Part shown: one piece after another, positions 13,801-28,800 of the stretch | How the letters are laid out: every line of letters begins with the position of its first letter | Position numbering within the stretch: the stretch's first letter is position 1 | Assembly: GCA_009741485.1 (NCBI GenBank) | Contig: CM019218.1 | Span: 48,289,377-48,353,376 of the forward strand | DNA length: 64,000 nt | Reading direction: 5' to 3' | Source: Malurus cyaneus samueli | Taxonomy: Eukaryota > Chordata > Aves > Passeriformes > Maluridae | The notes under the pieces: generated by a model | Databases searched by the model: none | What the model was told of the DNA's origin: nothing | Seen by the model: the letters and a program-made list of their open reading frames with translations, nothing else | Made by a program: the position numbers and the translations under genes

Positions 13801-16800
13801 CCTGATTTCATCACAGTTCATTGGTGTTTCATCCCTGACAATTGACTATATGCTTTTCATCTAACTTCAAAACAGTAGGTAGCACTTATAATATGAACCA
13901 AAGCACTAGAAATGTGTCCATTGCAACTGAATTAGTGTTTAAATACATGGTTGTACTTATTTCTCTGCTAGAAGCCTGTGACTCAGAAGTGAATCTGAGA
14001 CAGAACACATTTCCTAAATTTAATTAGTATTTTTCTCAACTTATACTCCGTTTTTGATTTTGATAGTTTCGTCCGTCTTAACCCCACAGTGGTAAAGACT
14101 GCAGCCTAAACTGAACTGCCAGATGTTCCTGTGTAAATTCTGCATCATGCCAAAGTCAGCCTGGAATTTCTCTGCTTGCAAAGTACAGCAACTATCTGCA
14201 AAGAGAATACTGCCCACAGACACTGATTTCCACCTAAGGATGCAATTTAATTTCCTTTTTATCAATTTGCAATAGATGCTACAACTTGAATAGTGAGCTT
14301 TGCCTAAACAGTTAAAACCAGTTACTTTGATGAGACAGAATAAACCTACATTTGGGACAGAGGTTGGTCCGCTCTGCTGCAGAGCCAGGCAAAATTTGTG
14401 CCCTTCTAGCACACAGCACTCCAGTGAGCCTGCTTTGAACAGTCCTTCCATGTAGAAGGCATCCCAGAGAGCTCTGGCTTTCTGCAGCCAGGGAATTGGC
14501 CATTATCCAAATGAACTCCCCTAAATCTAAGCTGTCTGAGCTGTAATAACTATTTGGAAGCAGCTGGAACTCGCCAAATACGTTCTTCCTACCTCCATTT
14601 GAGTTGAAAACCAGACATAGCCAATGAGGAAATGCACAGGTGGAGGCCAAATTTGGTATATAGCCTGTCTGACAGAGAATTCCTAGGAATGCTAAGGCTT
14701 CAAACCAAAGTCATACACATATGTCAGCAAGGAGACCACTTCTCATGGCCACACATCCCAAAACCCACAAAGATCAAAAGCATTTATTTGCCATCACAGC
14801 TGTGCCACACAGCTTGTGACAGGTTCCTGCACATGCAGTGATAACTGTGGCCTACCAAATACACATTTTCCTTTTCATTCCACCACTCCTTTTATCACAA
14901 GCCTTTTTCAGATGACAGAATTAACATGTTCCCATATCACTTACAGACAACAAAACAAATAAGCATGAATTCTGCTTGAGCTGAACTGTAATCAACCCTT
15001 GCCCTCTTCCCCTTATTTCAAAGTCCACTGCAAGTATTAATTAAACCCTTGTGAAGTAGTTAAATATTTATTTAGTCAGGTTCTCCAAAGCATGAAGCAT
15101 CCACAAATTCCTGAGTCAATAGGAACTACCTAAAGCTGTGCTACATTGGGAATGGGCATGCTGGGGCACCCACATGGCAGGCACACCACCCAAATTTGCT
15201 CCTAAGTTAACAGCAGACCTTCTGGCCACTCACTTGTCCAAATCTCTACCCACATCTTCCTCTACTCGCTCATGAGCATGTGCCATCACCTCATGAACTG
15301 AGATCTGACCCTCTGGGTATAACTCAGGTGAAATGTCACCCTCCTCAGGAAATGTAGGATTACTCCTGGCTCCAGGGAAACAAGTTTCTTTACTGAGTGT
15401 AGTCACTGGGATGATTCCTACCAAAGAAAAAAAATCAGTATGGACACACACATAAGATTTTGTTATAGCTATAGTTTTCACAAAAAGGTGAAATTCAATT
15501 GCGTGGCAGGGCTGTGTCCTTTTTACTCTTCTAGCTTGCATCAGTTTCTTCAGAGATCTTTTTAGATTATATAAGCCAATGTAAAACCTTACTCTTGTTA
15601 AAGGGAATAATGAGGCCATCAAACTGCCATATGTCTTTCCCTTGGGGCAAAAGTTAATTTTGTGGTTATTTTAATGATGAAGCAACATTATGATCTTTCA
15701 GTGCAAAATATTAAAACTCACAGTTAAGAACGGACACATTCCATTCTGATCCATGGAGCTGCTGTCAAGTGTGAAGTGAACAATGCACTGGGAACAAGGC
15801 TCATTAATAGACTATTAATTCACTCCCTAAAATAATCATTTCTTTTGCCATTAGCAAAAATTTCTCTTTTCCCTTGACAATTCAGCTTTTGCAAATGGGA
15901 TGCCTTTAAAGGTTTTATCTGTGTTTTATAAAAGCTCTAATGCTTCTACATTGCAACATTTGAACAACAACAAGCATTAATTATGCTCTTGGGCAGAGGG
16001 TGGCTTCAGCTGTTGGTTAATTTTGAACTTTTTGACATTTTAATGCACAATCTGGCAGATTGAACTACATCTGTGTCACTATAAATGGAATTCTCATTGC
16101 CTCATAATTAATTTTGGTCTGATGATCCTTATAATACAATGGCAGCAGCATCACCACCCCAAAATGCCTCCTACCACAATTTTCTTAGCTATGGTAGTGA
16201 AAGGTAAGAAGAACGAACATGCAAAGTGCCTTCAGAGAACAAAAAAAATAAACATATGGCTCAGTTCAAATATTTCCTTGATCACTGTTGCATTCAAAAA
16301 GGTCCAGTGTAAACATGCAGCACCACAACAGAAGAATTCTGAGAAGCAAATACTTACCTTGAAACACTGGGATTAGGATTTGTTAGGATTGTTTTGGCAA
16401 AGTCTCGGGGCTGTTGACATTAAGTGTCACTGATAAAAGGAAGCTAAAACTGGCAACGGCCAATTCTCTTTGCTATGAGTGGAGAAACACACTGCAAATG
16501 GTTGCAGAGTAATGAACGGCTGCTATTAAGTGGAGCAATCCCCCTGGCAGCTCATTATGCTGGGAGGTTAAACAAATGTACTACTCCAATCCAGTTTCTT
16601 AACACAGCAGCACTGATAACACGGGCTACACATGCTTCCCATTCCCAGTTTCAGCACAGAATCTGGAGGATTTCCTCGCCGCTTTCAGGAGAAAAAAAAG
16701 AATCCAAATCTTCCTCAACAATTTGTCTGAATAAAGTGGAGCAGGCTTAAAGCGGAAGAAGGGAGAGATTGCACAGAGCGAGTAGCATCATGTTTTATTT

Positions 16801-19800
16801 ATCTTTTTTTTTCAGGTCAAAGGAAAAAGGTTTTGTAAAATTAACATTCTGGGAAATGTACCTAATTGCATTAAGCATGAAGGCATTTGTGCTGTAAAGA
16901 AGTTCAATTCTGTAAAGAGCGTACTCTGTTACTTCAGAAATTTATAGGACCCTAATTTTCAGCCTGTTATTTCCTACATCACTAATGCCTCTAAAATTAA
17001 TAGTAATTATGGGGGAAAAATAGTAATAACAAACACACTTTAGTCCCAAGCTCAGATTTGAAGTTTTAGGGTTGGATATTAAATTCTTATTTCTTTCTGT
17101 CCCTGAGTAATCACAACATCCTCTGTGCAATACTAACAATAAACAAAACTTGTGCTCTTTCCTCCAGCCCTCTTTCCACAAATTTCACACTTTTTTAAAG
17201 AAAAGAAAGGAGTTCCACCATGAACTGTTGCTATGTTTGTCTCACATGAAAACACAATTAGGCCCAAAACCTGTTACTATTCTTGCTTTTGTTACAGAGT
17301 AGATGACATCTCTAGACCTGTGCACAAATTAATAACTTGATATCACATCATGTAAAAAGCAGCAAGATCATATTATTGCAGAAGGTTGGTAACTCTTTCC
17401 ACAAAACTGCTGAACTGACTGAGTATTCATTCCTCCCCACTGGAACTTAGCAATTTCACAGCTCAGGTAAAACCTGTTTGCTAGAGTCTGGCACAATTCT
17501 CTGTAGTCGGAGTGCAGATAACACAAAAGTTATTCAGAAATTTGCTCTCTGTGATGCTGCCATTCTTATTGGAGAGGCTGGGTATTTGACAGGCATGGAG
17601 ACAGAACAACTCCACAGCCCAAAACAGAGGTCCTGGCTATGTGAGTGAAGTATTCTGACAGGGGAAGGATATGGAAGGAAAATTGTATCAATTTTCCACA
17701 TCAACAGAAAACTGGCATTCCTAGTGCTGCACTCACAAAAGGTCCTAACCAAGCCCAAAATTATGCAGTGCACTATTTGATTTATATAAAAAAAAAAAAA
17801 AAAAAAAAATCTATGGTCTCAGTATAGAAAAATATTCTTCACAAAAAAAAAAAAAAAAAAAAAAAAAAGAGATTAATCCACAGAAAAAGAAGAGTTAAAA
17901 GGATGCACAGGAAGACAGAAAGACTGACAAAATATCATCATTAATGTTCAAAAATGAGCAAAACTATCCCAAACTATTTAAATCCCAAACTATTAGCAGT
18001 ATCTTCTCTATATTGTTTTACAAATAAATACAATTTTGTATGCAGTTAATCTAGTTATCAGTCAATAATACAAAATTCATGCCATAAATATGTTTCAGAA
18101 TCAATTTATTAATTAGAGGTTTAATTACATGACCAATCAAGTCTCATCCCACTCTGAAATAAAGGAAAAAATTGGGCTAAAGAAAGCTTTTATTAGTTTA
18201 ATTTTTTGACAGATCTTGGCAACCGTATCACTAAACAATTAATTCAGGTGCACACTATTTTCTCCCTAATGAAAGAATCTCAGCAGACAGGGAATTATGT
18301 ACTCCACTGGCAATACTGTGCCCAGCTGAAGGCTGCCAGAGTTCAGCAGAAATGCAACACAAGGCCAAGAACTCCAACACCAATTATTCTTCAAGAGACA
18401 GAACACAGTTCTTCTTCATGCAGCAGAAATTTATGCAGCCATTTTCTCTACCACATTTTTCAAGTATTTCAAACTTGCCCACACTCACTTTCTTCATGTC
18501 CTCCTTGAGAGAGATGAAATGTTTTGACTACAGGCCATGTGAGGATACAAGGACAAACACCTCTGCAGAAATATTTCTGGAGATGAGTGTGAAAACATTG
18601 AATCAGGTGAGCCAGAGATGAGAACAAATAGACACATCACCTTGTTCTCAAACAGGAACCAATCTCCCATTTAAACTCAGATTTAATCCAATTGTCAGCA
18701 AAAGCAGACAGACATCTTTCAAGAGCATTCATGAAGAATGTATTTCAAGGGTTTACTTTCTGTGCTGTTTCCCTTCATCAATTCTAATTTGTCACTGCCA
18801 GAGCTGTCAATATCTTTATCCCATCTGGATCTCTTCATCCCAAACAGCTCATTAGAGGGGATGAATACAAGCAAAGATGGGGTCCTGTAGCTGTTGAACA
18901 TTCTCATTTCTTGAAAAGCTACCAGGCACCTCAAAAACCAAACTGTTTTCTGCACAAGAACACACACTTCTCAACACCATTAGAAATAAAATCCCTTTTT
19001 TATTTCCTATAAGTATCTTTCTCTCTCAACCTTTTTAACTTCTACAACAACAACTCAGCCCTTTTACCTTTATGACTCCTGCTTTTCAAATCAGACTACA
19101 CTGCTTCTTTTCTCTTGCACATCTGCTTCCATTTTCTTTCCTCTTTCTGACTTTTCTTGCTTAAGCTGTTGGGAATAACCTTCCATTACAGGTCCGTAAA
19201 ACAGATTTCTTTGTAGCTTTCAAATCCAATTCGCATGCTGCTTCCAGGCCCATACCACGACAACTCCCAAAGGGACCTCCAATAATTCTCTGGATGGGTA
19301 TTGCATCATGAATATGTTGCATCAACAAAATCTCATACAAAAGAAGGAAAAATAACTTGCTTTTTGAGGCTAGAAAGTCAAGTACTTCCACAACATTACA
19401 CAGACAAATTCCAAGAACAGAATATCCATGAAAGGCTTCTACATGGTATACAAAATGAGTCATGCACTGAAGTAACAAAGAGATTTGAAAAAGCATAATA
19501 TGATGGGCTGTTTGGAGTGTTTTAAACTGTACAGAAGAGTAAAAGGCAGCTTCTCTGTTTCAAAAGCACAGGTGACATCCAGACCCAGGATTTACTGATG
19601 AGTGGGGGCCTTTCTGGTTGTGTCCATGCTGCTCCTGCAAGTCAGAGCCTCACAGTAGGTGGAAAGACAAAAGCCTGGCTCTACTATGTACTAAAATATT
19701 CTAGATATACAGAAAGTGTGATTTTTCTGCTTATACTTCAACAATGTGAAGAAGTTTAACAGAATTATATCCCTTTCAAGCACCACACCCTCAATAGTAA

Positions 19801-22800
19801 TTAATGTTGTTATTGCTGGGGCAACTATTTCAAAGACTGTTTCTCGGGCCTGATTTCATCAGCATCTCTGACTCTTGCTTTATTTTTTTTCAAATTAACT
19901 GCTTCTAGTACAGTAGTTAGCAAGTCCTAGTAATTAAATCCCTAGACATAGGAGCTAGACAGAATTTAAGCAGTGAAGAAAGACAGCTTCTGTTTTTTTG
20001 CCAGTTAACAATCATGCCAGCCAGACCTAAACAGCCTCTGGAAGAGTTGCTCATCCTGTCACCTTACTGGGAAACACACACAAAGTTAGGCTGTGACTAC
20101 CTTCCAAAATTTACAAGCCATTTGGCTTGTATTGCGTGACTGCAAACTCCAATGCCATATTCCATATTATCAAATCACGTTTTCCCTTCAATTTTTTTTT
20201 AGAGGTTCTTAATACCTTTCTCAGCGGATGGAAAGCAGACTGCTGCGGTGTGCTCTCAGGGTAGTGGCTCCTGGCACTGGCTCCGTCATCTAATGGTGAC
20301 AGGGAGGGACTGTCACTTTTGTCCAGGGGAACAGGTTTCTGGGCATCAGGCTCTGTGGAGCTCTCACAGACCTACAAACCACAAATAAGAATTTGTGTTT
20401 TCAGCATCTCAAAAGTAAAAGTTCAGAGGTAACAAGTTGACTTCAGCTCACAGCATTATGACAAGCACAAAAAGATTAAAACAACAGAGATGTTCAAGTC
20501 ACCCTTAAGTAGAGACAGAAATGGAGAAAGATTTCTCTCAAACATTCATTAATTAAAAAAAAAATAAAAGGACTCAATAAAGCTGCTGAAAGGTACAGCT
20601 ATTCCACAAGCATGCAGTCTTCTCTCACAGGTAACCTACTTTGAGAACTGTTCAAGTTGGCAGCTACACAGAATTCACACAATGGGAAGTCCAAGCCACC
20701 TTCCCACCATTTTAAATGATTTTCCAAGCCACCCTATTCTGCAGCTTATCTGCCTTTTAGTTTGAATGCTCACCACCAAACACTGTCCCTCTTTCAAAAT
20801 CAGGATCCTCACTAGCAGAGAGAAAGGGAAGAGATTCGCCCTGCTGACAAAGCCGTAGCACAACAGCAAGAGTGGGTAATGATGATAATCTTACAGGACA
20901 GGATGCAGCAGCAGGACCAGTTACTGGAATGGGAAATAACTCTCAGACCAAGAAAAGCTTGCCCTCACTCTCTTCAATAATAATCCAGAATCTTATCCTT
21001 TTTAAGGACTGAGGGGTAAATGCTTGCAGTAAAAAAGAGAGTTGAAATGAAGAGTGAAACATCTGCAGTGCTCCGGTCGCCTATTTACAAAGGAGAAATG
21101 ATTGTGATTTATTTTCCCACATTGCTGCTCACATTGTCTGTTTGGAGATCTTTGGGATCCAGGGTGTTTATGCAATCTGTTTTACAGAAAATTTTGGCCC
21201 TATCTGCACGAGGCACAAAGCCTCTCTGCTGCATACACAGACAAGACACCAACAGAAAGTTTAGAGAAATGCATGAAATCTCCATAGGTGTGTCCGATTT
21301 CTGAACTCACTCCGACTCAATGCAGTAGGAAATGACTTTGAGAGACCTTACCTGTGCTTCATCTTGGATTTGCTGCTGTGCTGGGGCTGGCTGCCTCACT
21401 ATGTAGTTGATCTGACCAACTATGGTCTGCTGAACATGCTGGGGTGGCTTGGCTTGGTTCAGCTGCAAGCTGGAGTGCCCCTGGGCTTGCAGGAGAAGCT
21501 CCAGATCCTTTTTCATCTCCTCCAGCTCCAACTGGTGGTGCATGATGTCCAGGCTCTGCTGGATGACCTGCTTGTGGGCACTCTCGTCATCGTGATCTGG
21601 CGGTGGGGACACTGGTGGCTGAAGCACCGGGGGAGACTTTATCTTCTGGGGATGGCCGAGCTGCACTGGCACACTTGGTGCCTGCGAAGACGCCTGGGGG
21701 TGGCTGGTGTGAACCTGCTGAACCTCATGGGACACAGCAGCACAGCCCTGCTGGGGTGGAAAGGGCTTTGCCACCCTCCCGGGTGCGATCTCCATCTCCG
21801 AGCGGGGCTGTGGATCCAGCCCAGCCTGTGCCAGCTTCCCAGGCTGGGGGACACCCCGCAGCTCTCTGTCATGGTGTTGCAGGCTGTACTGCACAGGGAA
21901 GGGCTGCTGATGGAGTGCAGGAGGCTGCTGGAAGGTTTTCTGGTGGCTCAGGTCTTGGTAAGGAGAGGAAGGTTTGTTTGGATGAGGAGCGCTGAGGCAG
22001 TGCGAGCAGCAGAGCGGGGCAGAGCCCTGGAGCGCAGGCGGGAGCTGGGGCGGATGGGTGCACCCCAGCGAGGCTGGGGAATGGTGCCCGGGGTACAGAG
22101 AGCTTTGTAAACCTTGTAAACCTTGAATATTGCCACAGAGGAGCACGTCCGGCCGAGAAATGTGTCCACCTTCCATTGTAAGACCCCCTGGAAAAAAAAA
22201 ACAAACAGAAAATTTACTCCCTCCCGCGGTCTTGACAAATTTACTCAATAAAAAAAATGGGCGAGGAAATTACCATTATTCATGTTTCAAATATAAAAAA
22301 TATTAAAATATCCTATCCAAACAGTCTGCCAACATACATTCAAAACAAATTTTCCAATATTTATCTAGTTATTTCTATTCCCATCAAACTCCCACTGATG
22401 TCAGTGGAGCTCACGGTTGAATTACCCAGCAAATACTCTGAAAAATTGACCTTATTTTATCTTAACTGATGGATATGGCCTATATCTTCTTTTTTTTTTT
22501 TTACTGAACTATGAGTTTATCTTCCCATTCATAAGCACAGGTCCAAAACACAGCTTCCAAGGTGCAAGTGAGAAAAATAAAATAGATTAACGCAATGTAG
22601 GCAAGACTCAGAAAAGCTGGGAATAGAAGCAACCTATGAAGTTATCTTGTCTATGATTTTTGTCAAGAGAAAATTACTCCCTGCAACCCTTTTGATCATG
22701 TTTTGCCCCTTTTAGTTTTTAATACCTTAAAATGAGAAAAGAATTGATCTTTTAGATCAGTGATCAGCCCAATGAGCTGAACTTACTGTAAAAACCCATA

Positions 22801-25800
22801 GCAGCTGGGAAATTTGTAGGTGATGGGAAACAAAGTCACAGCATGCACATTTGTTATATCAATAAAACTGTAATTAGTGCACAGTCAGTGTCTCAAAGCC
22901 ATCTTTTTGACCATCAACTTCAAGTGTCTCAACACTTGCTCATGTCCTGTGGCCACTGAGAGAGTGAAAGCACCTGACAGCAATCGTTTAGTGAGTGGAT
23001 ATAACTGGAAAGAAAACCAGGAAAGTTCAGCCACACTCACTTTTCTTCAGAACACGACAAGAGTTTCAAAACTGGATGACAAAACAATAAAAAGGAGTCC
23101 TTTAGGGAAAGTACTGTATTGTCTGCATCAGTCTAGCCTACCTTTGAGCACTTACCTATTGTATTTCCCTTACCTAAATTGGAGAGTTGCTTAGTCCAGT
23201 AGGAGGGATCCCAAGCAAATCTGATCTTCAGAGGAGGTCCCAGGTCAGGGTTACAGTTGGTCTCTAACAAGCGCTGGATCTGAAACACAATCTGCTGACA
23301 CAGTAAAGGATGATGATTTTATTCACAATTCTAAAACCATGAAAAGTGTTTCACTTGAGAAACATCAAATCCTTAGAACACTCCCCACAATTACTGCAAA
23401 ACAAGCATTGCCCTTACCAGTTCTTTACTGAAGAGAAATGGGATGTTCTTTTTACTACACACGGCCCAGCTGATGAAGTTCTGGACGTGTTCCACCTGTC
23501 TGCCTAACACCACAACACCTTGCAGTTGTTGCTCCAGCCCCTGCTTCCTTTCACTGGTGATTTTCTGTTAATAATGAGAATCAGTAGAAAAGAGCTCATT
23601 TTCTATTGAAACTAGAATTCTACCGTTGTAAAGTGTGGAATAGCAAATATATGACAAACTTCAGACATACATAATGCACGGAATCACTGGCACTAGATCA
23701 TGCCGTATTTGCAGCAACACTGCTCTTCAGAACCTCTTTAAAACCACCAATCACACAAAGAAAGCAAATACAACTCAGGAGACACATCTCAATTCAGGAA
23801 GTTTCCCAGTAACAAACAACGTGCATCATTCTGGCCTTGGTTTAATATGATAACACAATAAAGCTGTAGAAGCTGATCAAATTTGCACCCACACCACTTT
23901 CTTGTCTGGAAATTCTGATTGGCAATTTTTGTCCTCAGTACATTTCAAAATGAAATCGCATGTGTTTTACTGGGACACTCAAAAACAGAAGAGTCAAAAC
24001 TCGAAAGTCTGTTACATAAATTAGACCAAAGACTAGTTTTTGAAACATGATATTAATTGAGCTGCTGAGGGGCTCCTACAAACAAAACATTAAAATCAGA
24101 ACCTGGTTTTTGTTCTAAGTACTCAAAAGGTGCACACATATTCTCCGTAAATGCATTAGAAATTGTGGCTAAATCATGACAAGCATTTTGCCACTTCACC
24201 CTGAATNAAACAAACCAAATATTTTAAAATATAAGGAAAGGAACAATAGCTCCCACAGCCTATATTCTTTCCACCGGCACTGGGATTAAATTTAATTTAG
24301 TTTAATTTCCCAAGGTATCAAACAAACTAGCCTTACTTACTTCAAGTTGTTCAAGGAGGATATTGGTTCTTTTCTCAATTTCATTCATCAGGACCACCTT
24401 GGTCATTTTTATTTGGTTTTCCACCTTTCTGTACAAATGCTTTACTTCAAGCAACCTGTGGGTAAGAGACACACATCCCTGGATGAGCCAGCTGTATATC
24501 ATTTATTCACTATTCAGCAGTTGTTTCTTAAAAGAACTCTTCTATCTGCTGACAGAACTGCAGTGAAAGTTGCATCATTTCCCATTCATTCTCCCCCACT
24601 TCTCTGAACCCCGACCACCCCTCTCTGGATGTGACCTGGTAATGCTGATGGATTCTCCCAAACATCATGCCAAGAGCAGTCTTTAATTCTTTGTCAACAA
24701 ATACACACAAAATACATCCAAAAGCTTTCAGTTTATACTGGATTATTAACAGATTTGTGCTCTTGAAATGGTTTTATTAATGCAGAAGAGAGATCCAACA
24801 GCTACTAAATGCACTATCAGTAGCAGAAATCCAGTTCATATAGTTAAATATTTTTATTTTTCTATTAGTCTTGAGTGCAATTACAGCTTGTTTTGGGGTT
24901 TCTTGAAGAAATGAGGTATTCTTAAAATTATCTTTATTTCTCATATATATATATATATACATTTCATATAAACAAATTCTAGTTCAGAAACACATTATCC
25001 AAAGAAATCTTAACTCTAAAGTCAACTGTCACATGCCTTACAAAGACTATGGAATCATGTATTACAATGCCATGACTTGTCAGTACCACTTAAACATGAA
25101 TCTGCTCTTTATAATCTTCCTATAATTTCCTACCCTCCAAGATAAAAAAATACAGCAGCTGCATTTAATTCTGTTAACCTACATTTTGTGAAAATATTAT
25201 TTATGCATATCACCCACTTTCATGAGAGGAAAAAAAAAAAAAAGCATAGCAATTACCTGTCTTCAATCTGTTTAGCCGAAACCTGAATCCCATTTTTTTT
25301 CTCCTCCACTTTAGTTACGAGATTCTCAAGGATAATTCTCTGATTGTGCAGAGCTTCCTCAAGATGCCTGAACCTGTGAAGGAAGGGAGAGAGAAGAACT
25401 CTCACACTGTGGTTTTCCACATTTGTGAGTGAACAGGGAGAGCCTCGTTAAATCACTTTGGAGTCAGCAAACTGAACCAAATTTTCTGTGGCTTTTAAAC
25501 TCAGACCAGCCTATGAGATCAGCTGGAAAACACAGATGAAAAGTGTTAAATCTCAATGAATTCCATGAGCAATCAGGTACCTGTGCTCCTTGTGCTCGGA
25601 CAGGAGGCAGCTGCGGCAGGTGAGGGTGTCACAGCTCTCACAAAACAGCTTCAGCGGCTCCTGGGGGTGCAGGGCACAAAACAGGGAAAACTCGCTTGCC
25701 TCATCTTCAGCTGCTAAGGGATGTAAAGCAAGGGGTCATTGACAAGGATCAGAGATCAGGAGAAGAGTAACCAAACTCAGAATTTCATGGCAAGCCTTGG

Positions 25801-28800
25801 TGATGTTTGTAAAAGGCACAGAACCTTGGAACCATCTGATTATATGAAGCTGGGTTTGTTTATATTTTTGCCTTATATACCCTACAAATTGAGCACACCA
25901 GGAACAGCCATCAAAACAAATCATTCAAGAGTCTTAAGTATCATGATTTGGATCACCTGTCTCACAACTTTAAATGCCCCAATCTGGTAAACCACTCAAC
26001 AATACTATAGTAGAATGTAGAATAACAAATATATGGCATAAACTTGCAGTCACAGCAGAAGCAAGGAAATTCTGTGCTCTTAAAAAGTCACACGAGCAAT
26101 TTTTTTTCCAAATTTGTATTTGCTCCCATTTAGATCATAAACTTCATCAGCTGGGGTTGATATTAGGCTGTAAAATGTGTTCTTAAAAGGATTTTCTACA
26201 GGGTAATGTGATGAAGAGTAAGAATGGACAGTGGGCACACAAAGTGGTAGCTTCTGTACAACCTATTCTTGCCCTTTTTTCTGAAGAGTAGAATTGTTTC
26301 AGAAAGAAGGAAAACTGTCAGCAAAAGATGCCAGAAAAAGACAAAGCTAAACCATGGTAAAACAAACCCTTCAGTGCCAGAAAATTGCACAGAAATGCTC
26401 AATTGCATCCTCAGAGCACTACAACAAAGACATAATCCAATTATTCTTAACCAATACATAAGAAATCAAACAAAACCATCATAATTAGATAAGACATACT
26501 GTTGTGAACTTTACATTACATAAAAGCATTAATTATTTACATATCATTATTTGCTCATATGAAATGAGAAGAAATATTTCCGTTTTCCCACACCAAACCC
26601 ATCTTACTTATCTATACATTTTTTAAAAACCCAACCTGTGGCAGAGACCATGCTCTCATCCTGTGACAATATGGGGCCTTTTACAGAATCAAACTTCTGA
26701 AATTATAAGTTTTGCAATAACACAGACCCACAGAGTGCAGCAAGCTGTACTGGCTCAGTCAGAAAACTTCATTTATAAATTGTAAAATGCACAAGAGAGA
26801 AGTAGAAAGGCTGAGAAAATATGGCTAACAGTGACAGTGAAAATATGGGGAAAATCCATGCCACTCTCTAAAAAAAAAGCATGTCACATTTCCCAGTTTT
26901 TAGATTGTAATATACTCTAAATATTTCTGAGAAGGTTGATTTACTTCCTCTACTTCAATTTACCTTCCTCCCACATTCTTAACAATGTGTAAGGAGATAA
27001 CTGGTGACAGATTAGGGCAAGATTTTCTGTAACAGCCTTACATTGACATTGTTATGAATTATTTACTGCAGTATCATGCTTTATTCTTCAAAGAAGTTGA
27101 TTGGTTTATGTCATTATTGAATCTAATGTTAATAGATAGCATTAATAAAGGAGGAAATGAGATTAAGGGTTTTTTTTAACCCACTCCAATATTTTCTGCT
27201 AAAAAGGGGCAAACTGAACTCACCTTGACAGCAACTTTTTTTCTGATTATGCTGCAAATAAGTACTTTTGTATCAAAAACTGCAGCTGACAAAGCAAATA
27301 AGGAGGTTGTACAACTAATGTGTATCCAATGTGGATGTCAAAGATCATTCTTTCCTCTCCTATGTGATCAGATTTTATATCTTGAAAGGGTGAAAAAAGA
27401 CCATAATAACTTTCTGAACGTTTATAGGCTGGAAAAACTTCTCAAAGTGCTCAGTATCTGCAGAGCATAAAGCTGTTTTTCTGTAAACTGGAGATTAAGT
27501 TTTCCATATCAAACTCAAACTTATAATGAGATGTGATCTTTAAAGTCCATGTGTTGTGAAGTCACAGTCCTGTATAACGATTTCCCCCTTTTTCTCTCTG
27601 GAGGGTTCTGTAGTCTTTGGGTCATGCCCAATCATCCCAAAGAATTAATTGAGTCTTTTTTTAATACCATGTCAGATCTAAGACACAAGCAGCTTTCCAA
27701 TGCAAACTAAGGATGAAATCAATATTATCTAATTGCAGCACAGACCCACAGCCTCTGCCACTGGTAATCCCCTGACTCAGTTGACATATCAGTGAGAACT
27801 GCCACCGAGCCATGGTATTCATGACCTACTTTATACTCAGCTCAGAGTGACACTTTTCAGTTTTGAAACATGTTTAATACTTAGAAATCAGGTACTAAGC
27901 AAGAGCACAGCCCTGTTTTTTCTAGATGATTTCTAACCACAACTATCCATGTTAGCTTCTTGAAAACAATCTCCCTTGGTGACCAGAGAAAGCTCAGTTG
28001 TCCTAAATTCTGATAATTCATCATTTGAGTCACCATTTTCCACAGCCTTTATTTTCTTTATCTCAGGCATATCTCTTGAATAATTAACAGAAAGTTTTAA
28101 ATCTCTGTTCCTCTGTCCAGCTGATGTCAACTTTGGAAAAGCAATCTCATCTCAGCTAATAGGGCTCTCTCTCCACCTGCATAATTCTCAGTGACTCAAA
28201 GTTGGCTTTATGGGTTCATACTTCACCTTGAGATGCTGAAAGAAAACAATAGTGTAGCAAAGAGGGAAAAAAACCCCAGAACTACCAGTCTGAGTTCTAC
28301 TATGTGCTAGCATTTTCTTTCTTTGAGCTATTCTAAAGGGATGTCCAAAGGAGATAAAACATATATAAATAATAATAATAAAGAATAAATTACATTCCAA
28401 ATAATTTTTATGTTAACTAGTCTATATATGAACTGCCAACCTCCTTGTTCGTGCTTTTCTCAACACACAGAATTTTGTACTAAATTAAAATTCTTTCTCA
28501 TCTTTTTATGTGTCTTCATATTTTTATTTATATCTCACACACAAACCCACAACCAAGCCACACATCTATTTTCTTACCAGTATTTGTCAACAATATGAGC
28601 TGGTAATCTTAGCTAAAGTGACATGAAATTATGAAGAGTTGGAGCCTCAAAACCACAGTCCTTATCTTGTCATCAGTTCAAGAAGAAAAACATACTGCCC
28701 ACCCAATCAGGACATTTGAGGAGAGACTGGGGGACTTCAGTTTATATTATTCTCTAGAAAAGCCCCAATAAACATTTATATGTAATCTGTGTTTTTTTAA

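Larger units (their letters stand above)
22188..25256. other. TRIM66 introns 5-8
   Basis: Intronic sequence between exons 5 and 9, interrupted by exons 6, 7 and 8. It includes an (AT)n microsatellite at 24943-24959 and an unresolved base at 24207. No further gene is recognised. Confidence 0.65.

Noticed and set aside
21364..22110. Long plus-strand open frame (248 codons) opposite TRIM66 exon 9
   Set aside because: Antisense shadow of a GC-rich coding exon; no recognisable protein, and the minus-strand frame is clearly TRIM66.
27933..28130. Coding-looking minus-strand stretch in TRIM66 intron 3
   Set aside because: Composition is plausible, but no acceptor gives the phase needed after exon 3, it has no counterpart in TRIM66, and it ends in a stop without a polyA signal nearby.
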